Shown: positions 1-6,662 of the stretch, one piece after another
Layout: every line of letters starts with the position of its first letter
Numbering within the stretch: the first letter of the stretch is position 1
Assembly: GCA_903904005.1 (NCBI GenBank)
Contig: CAIVAR010000143.1
Location: forward strand, 1-49,595
Direction: 5' to 3'
DNA from: an uncultured Anaeromyxobacter sp.
Lineage (GTDB): Bacteria; Myxococcota; Myxococcia; Myxococcales; Anaeromyxobacteraceae
Length of the DNA stretch: 49,595 nt
Notes under the pieces: generated by a model
What the model was told of the DNA's origin: nothing
The model's input: only the letters and a program-made list of their open reading frames with translations
Databases searched by the model: none
Translations under genes and position numbers: made by a program

Positions 1-1
1 C

Positions 2-211
2 GCGGGCGTCCTCCTCGCCGGCGGCATCTTCGGCACCCCCGTCCAGCCCACCTTCTTCGTCCGCGCCCTCATCGTCTTCGGCATGGTCATGGGCGCCCTC
101 GGCGTCGGCTCCCTCTTCGCGGTCGGTGGCGCCGTCGCCGGCGCCGCGGTCGGCGTCCTCACCGCCGCCCCCGCCAAGCCGGCCGAGGCGAAGGCCACGT
201 CGAACGGGTAG
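2..211 (+). CDS. C-terminal end of a predicted integral membrane protein (partial)
   Basis: Only the last 69 residues are in the window; the 5' part lies upstream of base 1. The visible piece is glycine/alanine-rich and strongly hydrophobic, with two likely membrane segments separated by a short polar turn (VQPTF), and ends in a polar lysine-containing tail. Small-residue-rich helices of this kind occur in transporters and in DUF-type membrane proteins, so no family can be named. The gene ends 81 bp before the stop of a convergent minus-strand gene, with a strong hairpin between them. Confidence 0.6.
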   Translation, partial: AGVLLAGGIFGTPVQPTFFVRALIVFGMVMGALGVGSLFAVGGAVAGAAVGVLTAAPAKPAEAKATSNG

Positions 212-246
212 TCCGGAAGTCCGACCGGGCAGGAGCCCGACCCGCG

Positions 247-277
247 CGAGGCCGTCCCCCGAGGGGGGTCGGCCTCG
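247..277. terminator. Strong hairpin between convergent genes, likely bidirectional terminator
   Basis: The arms CGAGGCCG (247-254) and CGGCCTCG (270-277) are exact complements. Inside them CCCCC (256-260) pairs with the G run at 263-268, giving a stem of about 13 bp with one T-T mismatch and a 2-3 nt loop. No T tract follows, so this is not a textbook Rho-independent terminator, but it sits exactly between two convergent genes. Confidence 0.5.
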
Positions 278-294
278 TCTCGTCTCGTCTCGTC
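276..294. repeat. Short tandem repeat, CGTCT x about 3.8
   Basis: Three perfect copies of CGTCT followed by CGTC, immediately after the hairpin and ending at the stop codon of the minus-strand gene. It is a potential slippage site; no function is implied. Confidence 0.7.
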
Positions 295-508
295 AGCCGA
301 GGACTTCGCGGCGGGAGGCGGGTGGGAGGATCTCGAGGAGCGCGTGGCGCCCGCACGCCGGACAGGGCGTGAGGATGTCCCCGGTCCGGGGGTCCGCGTG
401 GAACTCCACCAGGAACGGACGCGACCCGAGAGGGTCGCAATCCTGGCAGAAGCTCGGGCGTGGCCGGAGCGGGCGAAGGCGAACCACGTTTGGGGGGGAA
501 GGGCGCAC
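293..508 (-). CDS. Small zinc-ribbon-like hypothetical protein (71 aa)
   Basis: A 71-residue basic protein with two CxxC knuckles, FCQDC near residue 20 and PCPAC near residue 49, about 28 residues apart. This looks like a rubredoxin-like or treble-clef zinc ribbon. I chose the GTG at 508 because GAGG lies 5 nt upstream of it; a longer frame would begin inside the divergent membrane-protein gene and is less plausible. No catalytic motif is seen, and a metal-binding or RNA/DNA-binding role is only a guess. A run of seven G at 492-498 lies inside the gene, so a sequencing frameshift near the N-terminus cannot be excluded. Confidence 0.5.
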   Translation of the reverse strand: MRPSPPNVVRLRPLRPRPSFCQDCDPLGSRPFLVEFHADPRTGDILTPCPACGRHALLEILPPASRREVLG

Positions 509-592
509 CGGTTCCTCGATTCCTGAATACAAGGACACCGCTCCCACCAAAAGGTGACCGATAGCGGTGCCGAATACCCAAGAAGGTCCTGC

Positions 593-598
593 TAGGAT
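593..598 (+). promoter_or_regulatory. -10-like TAGGAT 7 nt before GTG start at 606
   Basis: TAGGAT is followed by 7 nt and then the GTG chosen as the start. This spacing would place transcription initiation at or next to the start codon. No convincing -35 is visible. Confidence 0.4.
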
Positions 599-605
599 GC
601 GCGGC

Positions 606-1940
606 GTGAACGCGGAGGCGGGGCGCTCCAGGACCCTCGAGGTGGCCATCGTCCTCGCTGCGGTGGCCCTCTGCACCCTGATCGCGACCCACTCCGTCGT
701 CATCGGGTCGGTCGCGGGTGGGTGGGCCTATCCGTACATCGCGGCGGCCAGGGGCCGTGCGCTGGGCGCCGCCCTCCTCGCCGGCGGCGCGGCGGCGCTC
801 CTCGTCGCCGGTGCGATGCACCTGTCCCGGACCCGCCCCGCATCCGCCGTGACCCTCTCCGTCCTCGGCGCCACGGGGATCCAGCTCCTGCTCTGGCGCA
901 TCTACCCGTTCACGCCGGGCGCCATCGTGCGGAGCGACAACGCCACCTCCTACTTCACCGCGGCGCTGCGCCACGATCCCGCCGTTCTGCTCCGCGACTA
1001 CGAGCCCCTCGCCAGGGCGTTCCCGCTCCACGCCATCGGGAACATGCCGGGCAAGATCCTCCTCTTCCGGGCCATGCACGCCTTCACGGGCTCGCCCGAC
1101 GCGATGGCGATCGCGATCCTGCTCCTCGGAAACCTCGTCGGCGTCCTCGTCTTCCTGGTGGCCCTGGAGCTCTTTGCCGACCGGCCGGTCGCCGTCGCCG
1201 CGCTCGGGCTCTACCTCTTCCTGCCCTCGCGGACCGTCTTCGCGCCCATCCTGAACGGGGTGGCGCCGCTCCCCGTGGTCCTGGCGCTCTACCTGTGGAT
1301 CCGGTTCCTGCGGGGGAGGGGCCCGTGGCTCGCGCTGGCCACCGGCGCCGCGCTCTTCGCTGCGGTCCTCTTCGACCCGACCCCGCTCGGGATGGGGCTC
1401 CTCTTCGCCGGGGTGGCCCTCGCCGATCGCCTCGCCGGCCGGGTGACCACGGGGAGGGTGGCGGTGGGGGTGGCGCTGGCCGGGGGAGCACTCGTCGCCG
1501 CCCACCTGGCCTTCCGGGGCATCACCGGATTCGACACCGTCCGGCAGCTCGCCCGCGTGGCCGTCGAGGCGGAGCGCTTCAACGTCTGGGCGCGCCGTCC
1601 CTACGGCACCTGGCTCGCCGCCAACCCGGGCGAGTTCTTCCTGACGCTCGGCGCCCCCATCCTCGTGGTGACGGCCTGGGGGCTCCGGACGCGCCAGTCC
1701 CGCTCCGCGACGGCCACCTGGATGGCGATCGCCGGGCTCGCGTCGGTGCTCGTCGTCGATCTCCTGGGCCGGAACCGCGGCGAGGTGACCCGGCTCTGGA
1801 TCTTCCTCGCCGTTCCCTTCGTCCTGGCGGCGGCGGGGTTCCTCGGGCGGGAGCGCCGCGGCGCGCTCCTCCTCTCGGTGGCCATGCTCGCCGTGCAGGC
1901 CGGGACGATGCTCGCCGTGCTGGGATTCGTCATCCCCTGA
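606..1940 (+). CDS. Polytopic membrane protein resembling GT-C glycosyltransferases
   Basis: A 444-residue protein with about ten predicted membrane helices. A short basic N-terminus precedes the first helix (residues 10-30). A polar loop follows the third helix region and contains RSDNATSYFTAALRHDP and then HAIGNMPGK. An acidic or polar first extracytoplasmic loop followed by many helices is how dolichyl-phosphate-mannose/ArnT-like (GT-C) enzymes are built, but I see no decisive GT39 or GT83 signature. It could equally be a DUF-family membrane protein. The GTG at 606 is preferred over ATG at 597 because of its position behind AGGA and the -10-like hexamer. It is convergent with the next gene (16 bp gap). 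Confidence 0.6.
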   Translation: MNAEAGRSRTLEVAIVLAAVALCTLIATHSVVIGSVAGGWAYPYIAAARGRALGAALLAGGAAALLVAGAMHLSRTRPASAVTLSVLGATGIQLLLWRIYPFTPGAIVRSDNATSYFTAALRHDPAVLLRDYEPLARAFPLHAIGNMPGKILLFRAMHAFTGSPDAMAIAILLLGNLVGVLVFLVALELFADRPVAVAALGLYLFLPSRTVFAPILNGVAPLPVVLALYLWIRFLRGRGPWLALATGAALFAAVLFDPTPLGMGLLFAGVALADRLAGRVTTGRVAVGVALAGGALVAAHLAFRGITGFDTVRQLARVAVEAERFNVWARRPYGTWLAANPGEFFLTLGAPILVVTAWGLRTRQSRSATATWMAIAGLASVLVVDLLGRNRGEVTRLWIFLAVPFVLAAAGFLGRERRGALLLSVAMLAVQAGTMLAVLGFVIP

Positions 1941-1956
1941 CCGGGGACGTTCCGGA

Positions 1957-2739
1957 TCAGAAGGCCACCACCAGCCCGATGGTCACCACCTTCGAGCCCC
2001 GGCTCACCCAGGGGATCCAGGTCACGTCGGGGAGCAGGTAGCGCGCCACGTCGAGGGCGGCCGTGCCGAGCACGAGCGCCGCGAAGACCCCGTGGGGGAC
2101 GCTGCTGGCCCGGTCGAGGCCGCGGAGGTCCCCCTCGGGCGGCTCGATCCCCGACAGGTTGGCGATGCCGTAGGCCACCGACGCCGCGGTGTTGAAGAGC
2201 AGCATCCCCTTCAGGAAGGGGGCGGTCTCGTACCGGATCCGGGGGCGATCGGTGAGGATGATCTCGTCGGTGATCTCCTGGCAGATGAGCCCCGAGGAGA
2301 CGATGAAGGAGAGGCCGCGCGGCCCGGGCAGGAAGGGGTCCCCGTTGCGCCGGACGCAGGCGCCGTCCCGGCAGGTCACGTTGGGCGACACCGCGAAGAA
2401 CGGGAAGAAGCCCAGGAACCGGACCGGCTCGATGGTGGGGACGTTGCCCATGGCCAGGTTGGCGACCCCGTGGCAGGCCTCGTGGACGACGAAGGCGGTG
2501 ACGAATCCGGCCGCGGTGAGCGCCACCGACCCGAAGGTCACGTCGGTCAGCTCGGGAAGCCCGTCCTGGACCGTTCCGGCAGGCGGAACGGGCGTCGACA
2601 GGTCGACCGCCGGTGGTGGCGCCTCGGGCGCGGAGGGGGGGGCGGGCGGCTCGTCCGCGCCGGCCGCTGACGCGGCGAGCCAAGCCGCCGCGGCCGCCGC
2701 CGCCATCCTCCGCCAGGCCCCGCCATGGGAGTCGGTCAC
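1957..2739 (-). CDS. Exported/membrane protein with an HExxH motif
   Basis: About 260 residues. The N-terminus has arginines followed by an Ala/Trp-rich hydrophobic stretch and a Pro-rich segment, consistent with a signal peptide or signal anchor. A membrane segment then carries HEACH (HExxH, possible zinc site), as in membrane-embedded M50-type or M48-like proteases. The middle segment FLGFFPFFAVSPNVTC holds one Cys, and CVRR follows with a second. At least two further hydrophobic helices come later. The third zinc ligand expected of M50 (often NxxPxxxLDG) is not visible, so protease activity is unproven. GTG 2739 and ATG 2706 are both possible starts. It is divergent from the 589-aa hypothetical. 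Confidence 0.55.
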   Translation of the reverse strand: MTDSHGGAWRRMAAAAAAAWLAASAAGADEPPAPPSAPEAPPPAVDLSTPVPPAGTVQDGLPELTDVTFGSVALTAAGFVTAFVVHEACHGVANLAMGNVPTIEPVRFLGFFPFFAVSPNVTCRDGACVRRNGDPFLPGPRGLSFIVSSGLICQEITDEIILTDRPRIRYETAPFLKGMLLFNTAASVAYGIANLSGIEPPEGDLRGLDRASSVPHGVFAALVLGTAALDVARYLLPDVTWIPWVSRGSKVVTIGLVVAF

Positions 2740-2769
2740 CACACCCGCCTCTACCACGAAAAGTTGGAT

Positions 2770-2775
2770 TAGACT
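2770..2775 (+). promoter_or_regulatory. -10-like TAGACT 8 nt before ATG 2784
   Basis: TAGACT, then 8 nt, then ATG. No SD sequence lies in the 8-nt gap, so the transcript would be leaderless. An identical arrangement occurs at 24040-24054. Confidence 0.45.
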
Positions 2776-2783
2776 GGCCGCCC

Positions 2784-4553
2784 ATGTCCGACATCGAAAA
2801 GCGGAACCTCATCGCGCAGTGGGCCTTCGACACCCGTCCCGTCCTGGGGCGCTTCCACCTCTGGCTGGATGACGTGGACGTCCACCGCTCGCAGGCCGAG
2901 CCGGTGTCCTCGCACACGTTCACCCCGCGTGGAATCGCCCGGAACCTGGCGGTCACCGCCGCGGCCACCGCGCTCGGCACCAAGCTCTACGGCGGCTTCG
3001 GCGAGGGAGCCGGCAAGGACAAGTACGTCTACAACCAGGTGAAGAAGGGCGCCGACGCCATCAGCGCCTACGTGATGAGCGAGGGGCTCTGGTACCTCAC
3101 CCGCACGCTGCCCGAGGACCACGCCATGATGGTGAGCCTCGGCGAGGGGCTCATGCCCAAGGCGGGCGAGACGCCCGAGATGGGGGCCAACCCGCTCCTC
3201 GGCTTCGGGCGCGTCTACGCCCGGCCCGAGGTGGCGATCACGGTGGACCGCCGGGTCCGCCGGCTGCTCAACGAGCCGGGCCACACCTTCGAGCAGTTCC
3301 ACGGATGGCTGAAGAGCCGCGGGATCACCATCTGGGGCGCGGCGGTGGACACCCTCGAGAACACCTCCCGCTTCGCCGAGGGAAAGCCCACCGGGCCGAT
3401 GGTGGTCTTCCACCTGTTCGACTCGCCGCTCACCATCTCCCGCCCCTACGAGTCGTACATGGGCTGCCTCACCGTGCCGCGGGCGGTGGCGCGTCGGGCC
3501 GAGGAACTGGCCGTCCTGCTCGACTACCGCACGCCGCGGGCCAAGGTCATGGAGGTCATCCGGGAGACCTACCCGGGCATCCGTCCCGACCACGTCCACG
3601 TCTGGACGCTGCGCGGGAAGAGCCGCCTGAAGCGGCTCGGGAAGCTCTGGGACGAGTGGACCACCGCCGGTGCCCACCTGGTCGACGACGACTGGAAGGC
3701 TCCGTCGGGCATCGAGGTCTTCACCGACTCCGGCACCTACGCCCCGTCCTTCCTGGTGGGAAGCTGGAAGGACGCCTCGGGCGCGCCGCACGCCTTCCTG
3801 TGCGACGGCTACGCGGCCAGCGCCGAGGCCATGCAGGCGTCCAGCCTCGACGAGGTGCTCGAGGTCTCGACCAGCATGGCGGTCTTCTCCCCCACCTTCG
3901 ACCTGCCCTGCGATCAGGAGGCGAAGCTGATGCAGCTCGACCCGGACGCGCCGGACTTCGCGCCCCGCATCCGGGCCATCGCCGTGGGGCGGGCGGTCTC
4001 GGAGGAGGACGTGGCCGGCTACGCCGCGGCCATCCGCGACGCCCGGTCCTGCAACGTGCCGATGGGCAAGCCCGTGCTCCGCGCCGACAGCTTCCTGCCC
4101 GAGAAGAACTGGGGTGTCCTGGCGGCCATCGGGTACATGTGCGACGACCCGTACACGGGGACGAAGGGAGTGGAGAAGGTGGCCGAGGGGGTCTACAAGG
4201 TCACCACCCGCCTGGCCACCCGCAACGCCTCGTCCTACATCACCTTCACGTTCCGTCTCATGGAGTCGTTCGAGCAGCAGCGCCACGTCTTCAGCCCGCT
4301 GCTGGTCCGCTTCCTGTCCGGCGTGGACCACACGAAGCGCGCCGTGAAGATCTCCGACTCCGGACGCATCCGCAACGAGCTGCAGACCATGTTCTCCCAG
4401 GCCCTCGAGCACGACGGGGACGTGATCCGCGTCCACTTCGACCGGGTCGACGAGAAGGTCATGCCCCGCGACAAGCAGGCCGCGATCCGGCTCGTGCTCG
4501 AGTGGTACAAGGCGAACCACCCGATGTGGTTCAAGTGGCTCGAGATCGGCTGA
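2784..4553 (+). CDS. Conserved-looking cytosolic hypothetical protein (589 aa)
   Basis: I do not recognise the family. The protein has no signal peptide; a mildly hydrophobic Ala-rich helix lies near residues 50-65. It is mixed alpha/beta with balanced charge and many aromatic residues. Distinctive segments are FHLWLDDVDVHR near residue 25, a Gly-rich stretch KLYGGFGEGAGKDKY near residue 70, FHLFDSPLTISRPYESY near residue 205, and SYITFTFRLMESFEQQRH near residue 485. Regular codon use and strong third-position GC support a real gene. The GKDK segment is not a Walker A motif. The start is fixed by the ATG behind TAGACT. The stop lies one base from the stop of the convergent cupredoxin gene. 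The function is unknown; an enzyme with a large single domain is plausible. Confidence 0.75.
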   Translation: MSDIEKRNLIAQWAFDTRPVLGRFHLWLDDVDVHRSQAEPVSSHTFTPRGIARNLAVTAAATALGTKLYGGFGEGAGKDKYVYNQVKKGADAISAYVMSEGLWYLTRTLPEDHAMMVSLGEGLMPKAGETPEMGANPLLGFGRVYARPEVAITVDRRVRRLLNEPGHTFEQFHGWLKSRGITIWGAAVDTLENTSRFAEGKPTGPMVVFHLFDSPLTISRPYESYMGCLTVPRAVARRAEELAVLLDYRTPRAKVMEVIRETYPGIRPDHVHVWTLRGKSRLKRLGKLWDEWTTAGAHLVDDDWKAPSGIEVFTDSGTYAPSFLVGSWKDASGAPHAFLCDGYAASAEAMQASSLDEVLEVSTSMAVFSPTFDLPCDQEAKLMQLDPDAPDFAPRIRAIAVGRAVSEEDVAGYAAAIRDARSCNVPMGKPVLRADSFLPEKNWGVLAAIGYMCDDPYTGTKGVEKVAEGVYKVTTRLATRNASSYITFTFRLMESFEQQRHVFSPLLVRFLSGVDHTKRAVKISDSGRIRNELQTMFSQALEHDGDVIRVHFDRVDEKVMPRDKQAAIRLVLEWYKANHPMWFKWLEIG

Positions 4554-4554
4554 G

Positions 4555-5019
4555 TCAGTACCCGCCGGCGCCACCCGGCGTGTAGGGCCCACCGTCGACC
4601 GGTGCCGCCGCGGCGCGGATGGTGATCGTGCCGTTCGGCGTGATCATGAGCGAGGTGTGGCTGGTGCAGAAGTAGTGGAGCACCGTGCCGTCGGCGAGAC
4701 CGGCCGGGAGGACGAAGGTCTTCTTCCCGGTGAAGAGTCCCGTGTCGAACGGGGTCGACCCCGCCGGCGCGCCGGGGAGGAACGCGCCCGCAGCGGCCTG
4801 CTGCGTGACCGAGTGGGCCATGGTTTCCTGGTTGAGGACGGTGATCGTCGCTCCCGCGGGCGCCTCCAGGTTGAGGGGCGAGAACGACATGTTGGAGATG
4901 GAGATGTAGTACCCCGGCGGCAGCGGCGTGGCTGCCGACGAGGCCGAGTCTCCGCAGCCCGCCATGAGAAGCGAGGCAGCGACGAGGACGGACGTTCCGA
5001 GCATGCTTCGAGACGACAT
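4555..5019 (-). CDS. Cupredoxin-domain lipoprotein (blue-copper type)
   Basis: A 154-residue precursor. The start ATG follows GGAGG at 4-nt spacing. The N-terminus is a lipoprotein signal with a lipobox LLMAGC near residue 20. The mature part is a single plastocyanin-like domain: a His in MAHSVTQ and the C-terminal set FCTSH...M (Cys-x2-His-x3-Met), which together provide the four ligands of a type 1 copper site. The tail is Pro/Gly-rich. It probably carries electrons on the periplasmic side of a membrane. It is divergent from an ECF sigma operon across a 258-bp gap that contains an AT-rich inverted repeat, so shared control is possible but not shown. Confidence 0.8.
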   Translation of the reverse strand: MSSRSMLGTSVLVAASLLMAGCGDSASSAATPLPPGYYISISNMSFSPLNLEAPAGATITVLNQETMAHSVTQQAAAGAFLPGAPAGSTPFDTGLFTGKKTFVLPAGLADGTVLHYFCTSHTSLMITPNGTITIRAAAAPVDGGPYTPGGAGGY

Positions 5020-5140
5020 GTGGCCTCCCGTTCCGGAGGAAGTGGAATCCGGCTCTACTTTCACACCCCGGCGTCCGGGAAAGAGCCATGAAAACGGACA
5101 TTTACCTCCATGTCGGGTGCGTGTCCGCCGCCGCCCTCTT

Positions 5141-5159
5141 ATGCAAACGAAAAATGCAT
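5141..5159. repeat. AT-rich inverted repeat ATGCA-N9-TGCAT in the cupredoxin/ECF gap
   Basis: ATGCA (5141-5145) and TGCAT (5155-5159) flank AACGAAAAA. The patch is markedly AT-rich for this genome and lies between the divergent cupredoxin and ECF sigma genes. It could be an operator or part of the cupredoxin promoter; TTTGCATAAG reads on the minus strand. Confidence 0.35.
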
Positions 5160-5170
5160 GTCCCAAAAGT

Positions 5171-5194
5171 GAACGCTCCGGTGTCTTTCCCGTC
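5171..5194 (+). promoter_or_regulatory. ECF-type promoter GAAC-N16-CGTC upstream of the ECF sigma gene
   Basis: GAAC at 5171-5174 and CGTC at 5191-5194 are separated by exactly 16 nt, matching the general ECF sigma promoter form (GGAAC ... CGTC/TCTGA). Initiation would fall near 5200, so the ATG at 5197 would not be usable and the GTG at 5278 is favoured. This suggests positive autoregulation. Confidence 0.5.
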
Positions 5195-5277
5195 AGATGG
5201 GTGCGAGGCGGTTCCCCGGAGCGGTGGTCCGGGAGCCGTGGGGCCTCGGCCCGATCCGACACTGGGGGTGTCGAACT

Positions 5278-5769
5278 GTGGACCACCGCGAGGCGGCGGC
5301 CCGGCTATATCGGGACTTCGGCCCCGCGGTGTACAGGCGTTGTCTTCGACTCCTCCGTGACCGGGAGGGGGCGCAGGACGCGACGCAGGAGGTTTTCGTG
5401 CGCTTGGTGAGGAACATGGCTCGCCTGGAAGAACGGGGAGATGCGCTTCCCTGGATCTACAGGGTGACCACGAACCACTGCCTGAACGTCCTGCGGAACT
5501 CCGGCCGCCACGGGGAGGATGCCCTCCCCGTCGACCTCGAGGCCGACGAGCGTTCGGCAGCCGAGGCCCTTCCGGACCGGCGCCTGGCGCAGGAGTTGCT
5601 GGAGCGGTTCGACGCCTCGACCCAGGCCGTGGTCGTCGGCGTGTACGTGGACGGGATGGAGCGGGAAGAGGTCGCGGCGGTGCTCGGGATCTCGAAGCGA
5701 ACGGTGTCGAGGCGGCTCGAGAGGTTCCTGTCGAGTTCGAGGCGATTCATGGGGAGGGCTGCATCGTGA
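5278..5769 (+). CDS. ECF-family RNA polymerase sigma factor
   Basis: A 163-residue protein with sigma region 2 in the first 70 residues (LYRDFGPAVYRRCLRLL, then DATQEVFVRL and WIYRVTTNHCLN) and region 4 at about 105-155 (a helix-turn-helix reading EEVAAVLGISKRTVSRRLER). The two-domain structure without region 1.1 or 3 is typical of ECF (group 4) sigma factors. The 3' end overlaps the next gene by 4 bp (GTGA), so the pair is translationally coupled. The start was chosen from the promoter position; upstream in-frame codons are not conserved-looking. The ECF-like promoter in front suggests it transcribes its own operon. Confidence 0.88.
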   Translation: MDHREAAARLYRDFGPAVYRRCLRLLRDREGAQDATQEVFVRLVRNMARLEERGDALPWIYRVTTNHCLNVLRNSGRHGEDALPVDLEADERSAAEALPDRRLAQELLERFDASTQAVVVGVYVDGMEREEVAAVLGISKRTVSRRLERFLSSSRRFMGRAAS

Positions 5770-6533
5770 CCACGCGCTGTCCGTCGGACCTGAAGCTCGA
5801 GGCCTATCTTCTCGACGCCGAGAAGTCGGGGTTGGGCCCCCACGTCGACGCGTGTCCGGCCTGCCGCACCCGCCTCGAGCAGATGGCCTCCGAGGCCGAG
5901 GATTTCCGGAAGTTCGTGTTCCCGGCCACGGTGGACGCCGTGGTCGCGGCGGCCGCGCCCCGCCCCCGCATGGGCTGGTTCACCGCCCTCCTTCCCGTGG
6001 CCGCGGCCTGCGCCGCCGGCCTCCTGCTCCTCGTGAAGCCGGTTCCGCCCGAGGGGCTCCTCGCGGCCCAGGGAGACGTGCTGTCGCTCCAGGTCTTCGC
6101 CGATTCGCCGAAGGGCGCTCGCCAGCTCACCAATGGTGAACTGGTCGAGCAGTCGGCGCCCCTTCGCTTCGCCGTGAAGAGTTCCGTTCCCTGCCGCGTG
6201 CGGGTGATGGCCGTCGACTGCGAGGGCCGGGTCTCGGTCCTCTACCCGGCCGCCGGCGAGGAGGCCCGTCTCGTCACCGGCAGCGAGGTCCTGCCGGGCG
6301 AGGCCGTCCTCCCGGGCGACGAGGGGCCGGAGCGCATCTACGCGGTCTGCAGCCGCGAGCCCCTGCCCGTGCTGGCGCTCGCCGACTCGTTGAAGGATCA
6401 GTCGGCCGGCGACGACGACCGGGTGCGCCGCACCGATCGGATCTCCGGGCTTCCGCCTGGGACCCTGCAGGCGACCCTCCTCGTCGAGCACGGCGAGGAG
6501 AAGCCGGGTCACGACGGTCCGGAGAAGAAGTAG
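5766..6533 (+). CDS. Anti-sigma factor with zinc-binding ZAS motif and one TM helix
   Basis: 255 residues. The N-terminal cytoplasmic part carries His26-x3-Cys30-x2-Cys33, the zinc-associated anti-sigma (ZAS) signature. A single TM helix at about residues 71-90 follows. The roughly 165-residue C-terminal part would be periplasmic and resembles a DUF4384-like/sensor beta domain (LRFAVKSSVPCRVRVMAVD; VSVLYPAAGE). It overlaps the sigma gene by 4 bp and would hold the sigma at the membrane until an envelope or redox signal frees it. The zinc-Cys motif allows redox sensing, but this is only inferred. Confidence 0.85.
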   Translation: MTTRCPSDLKLEAYLLDAEKSGLGPHVDACPACRTRLEQMASEAEDFRKFVFPATVDAVVAAAAPRPRMGWFTALLPVAAACAAGLLLLVKPVPPEGLLAAQGDVLSLQVFADSPKGARQLTNGELVEQSAPLRFAVKSSVPCRVRVMAVDCEGRVSVLYPAAGEEARLVTGSEVLPGEAVLPGDEGPERIYAVCSREPLPVLALADSLKDQSAGDDDRVRRTDRISGLPPGTLQATLLVEHGEEKPGHDGPEKK

Positions 6534-6541
6534 GGGGACCA

Positions 6542-6579
6542 GGGGCGCGGTAGGCTCGAATACGTACCGCTTACGCCCC
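6542..6579 (+). terminator. Imperfect hairpin after the sigma/anti-sigma operon
   Basis: GGGGCG (6542-6547) pairs with CGCCCC (6574-6579), and CGGTA (6548-6552) pairs with TACCG (6565-6569), with a 4-nt bulge. It begins 8 nt after the anti-sigma stop codon. No T tract follows; it could act as a terminator or as a leader structure for the histidine kinase gene. The rest of the gap to 6662 shows nothing clear. Confidence 0.35.
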
Positions 6580-6662
6580 AGGCGGGGTGTGCCGGGTACG
6601 TTCACGTCGGTTGTCCATGGCCTGTCGCGCTTCCTCGAGCCGGTCCAGAGTGGGCCACCGTC

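Noticed and set aside
490-500. Frameshift in the zinc-ribbon gene at a seven-G run
   Set aside because: The downstream frame is intact with both CxxC motifs and a start with SD is available, so no frameshift is required.
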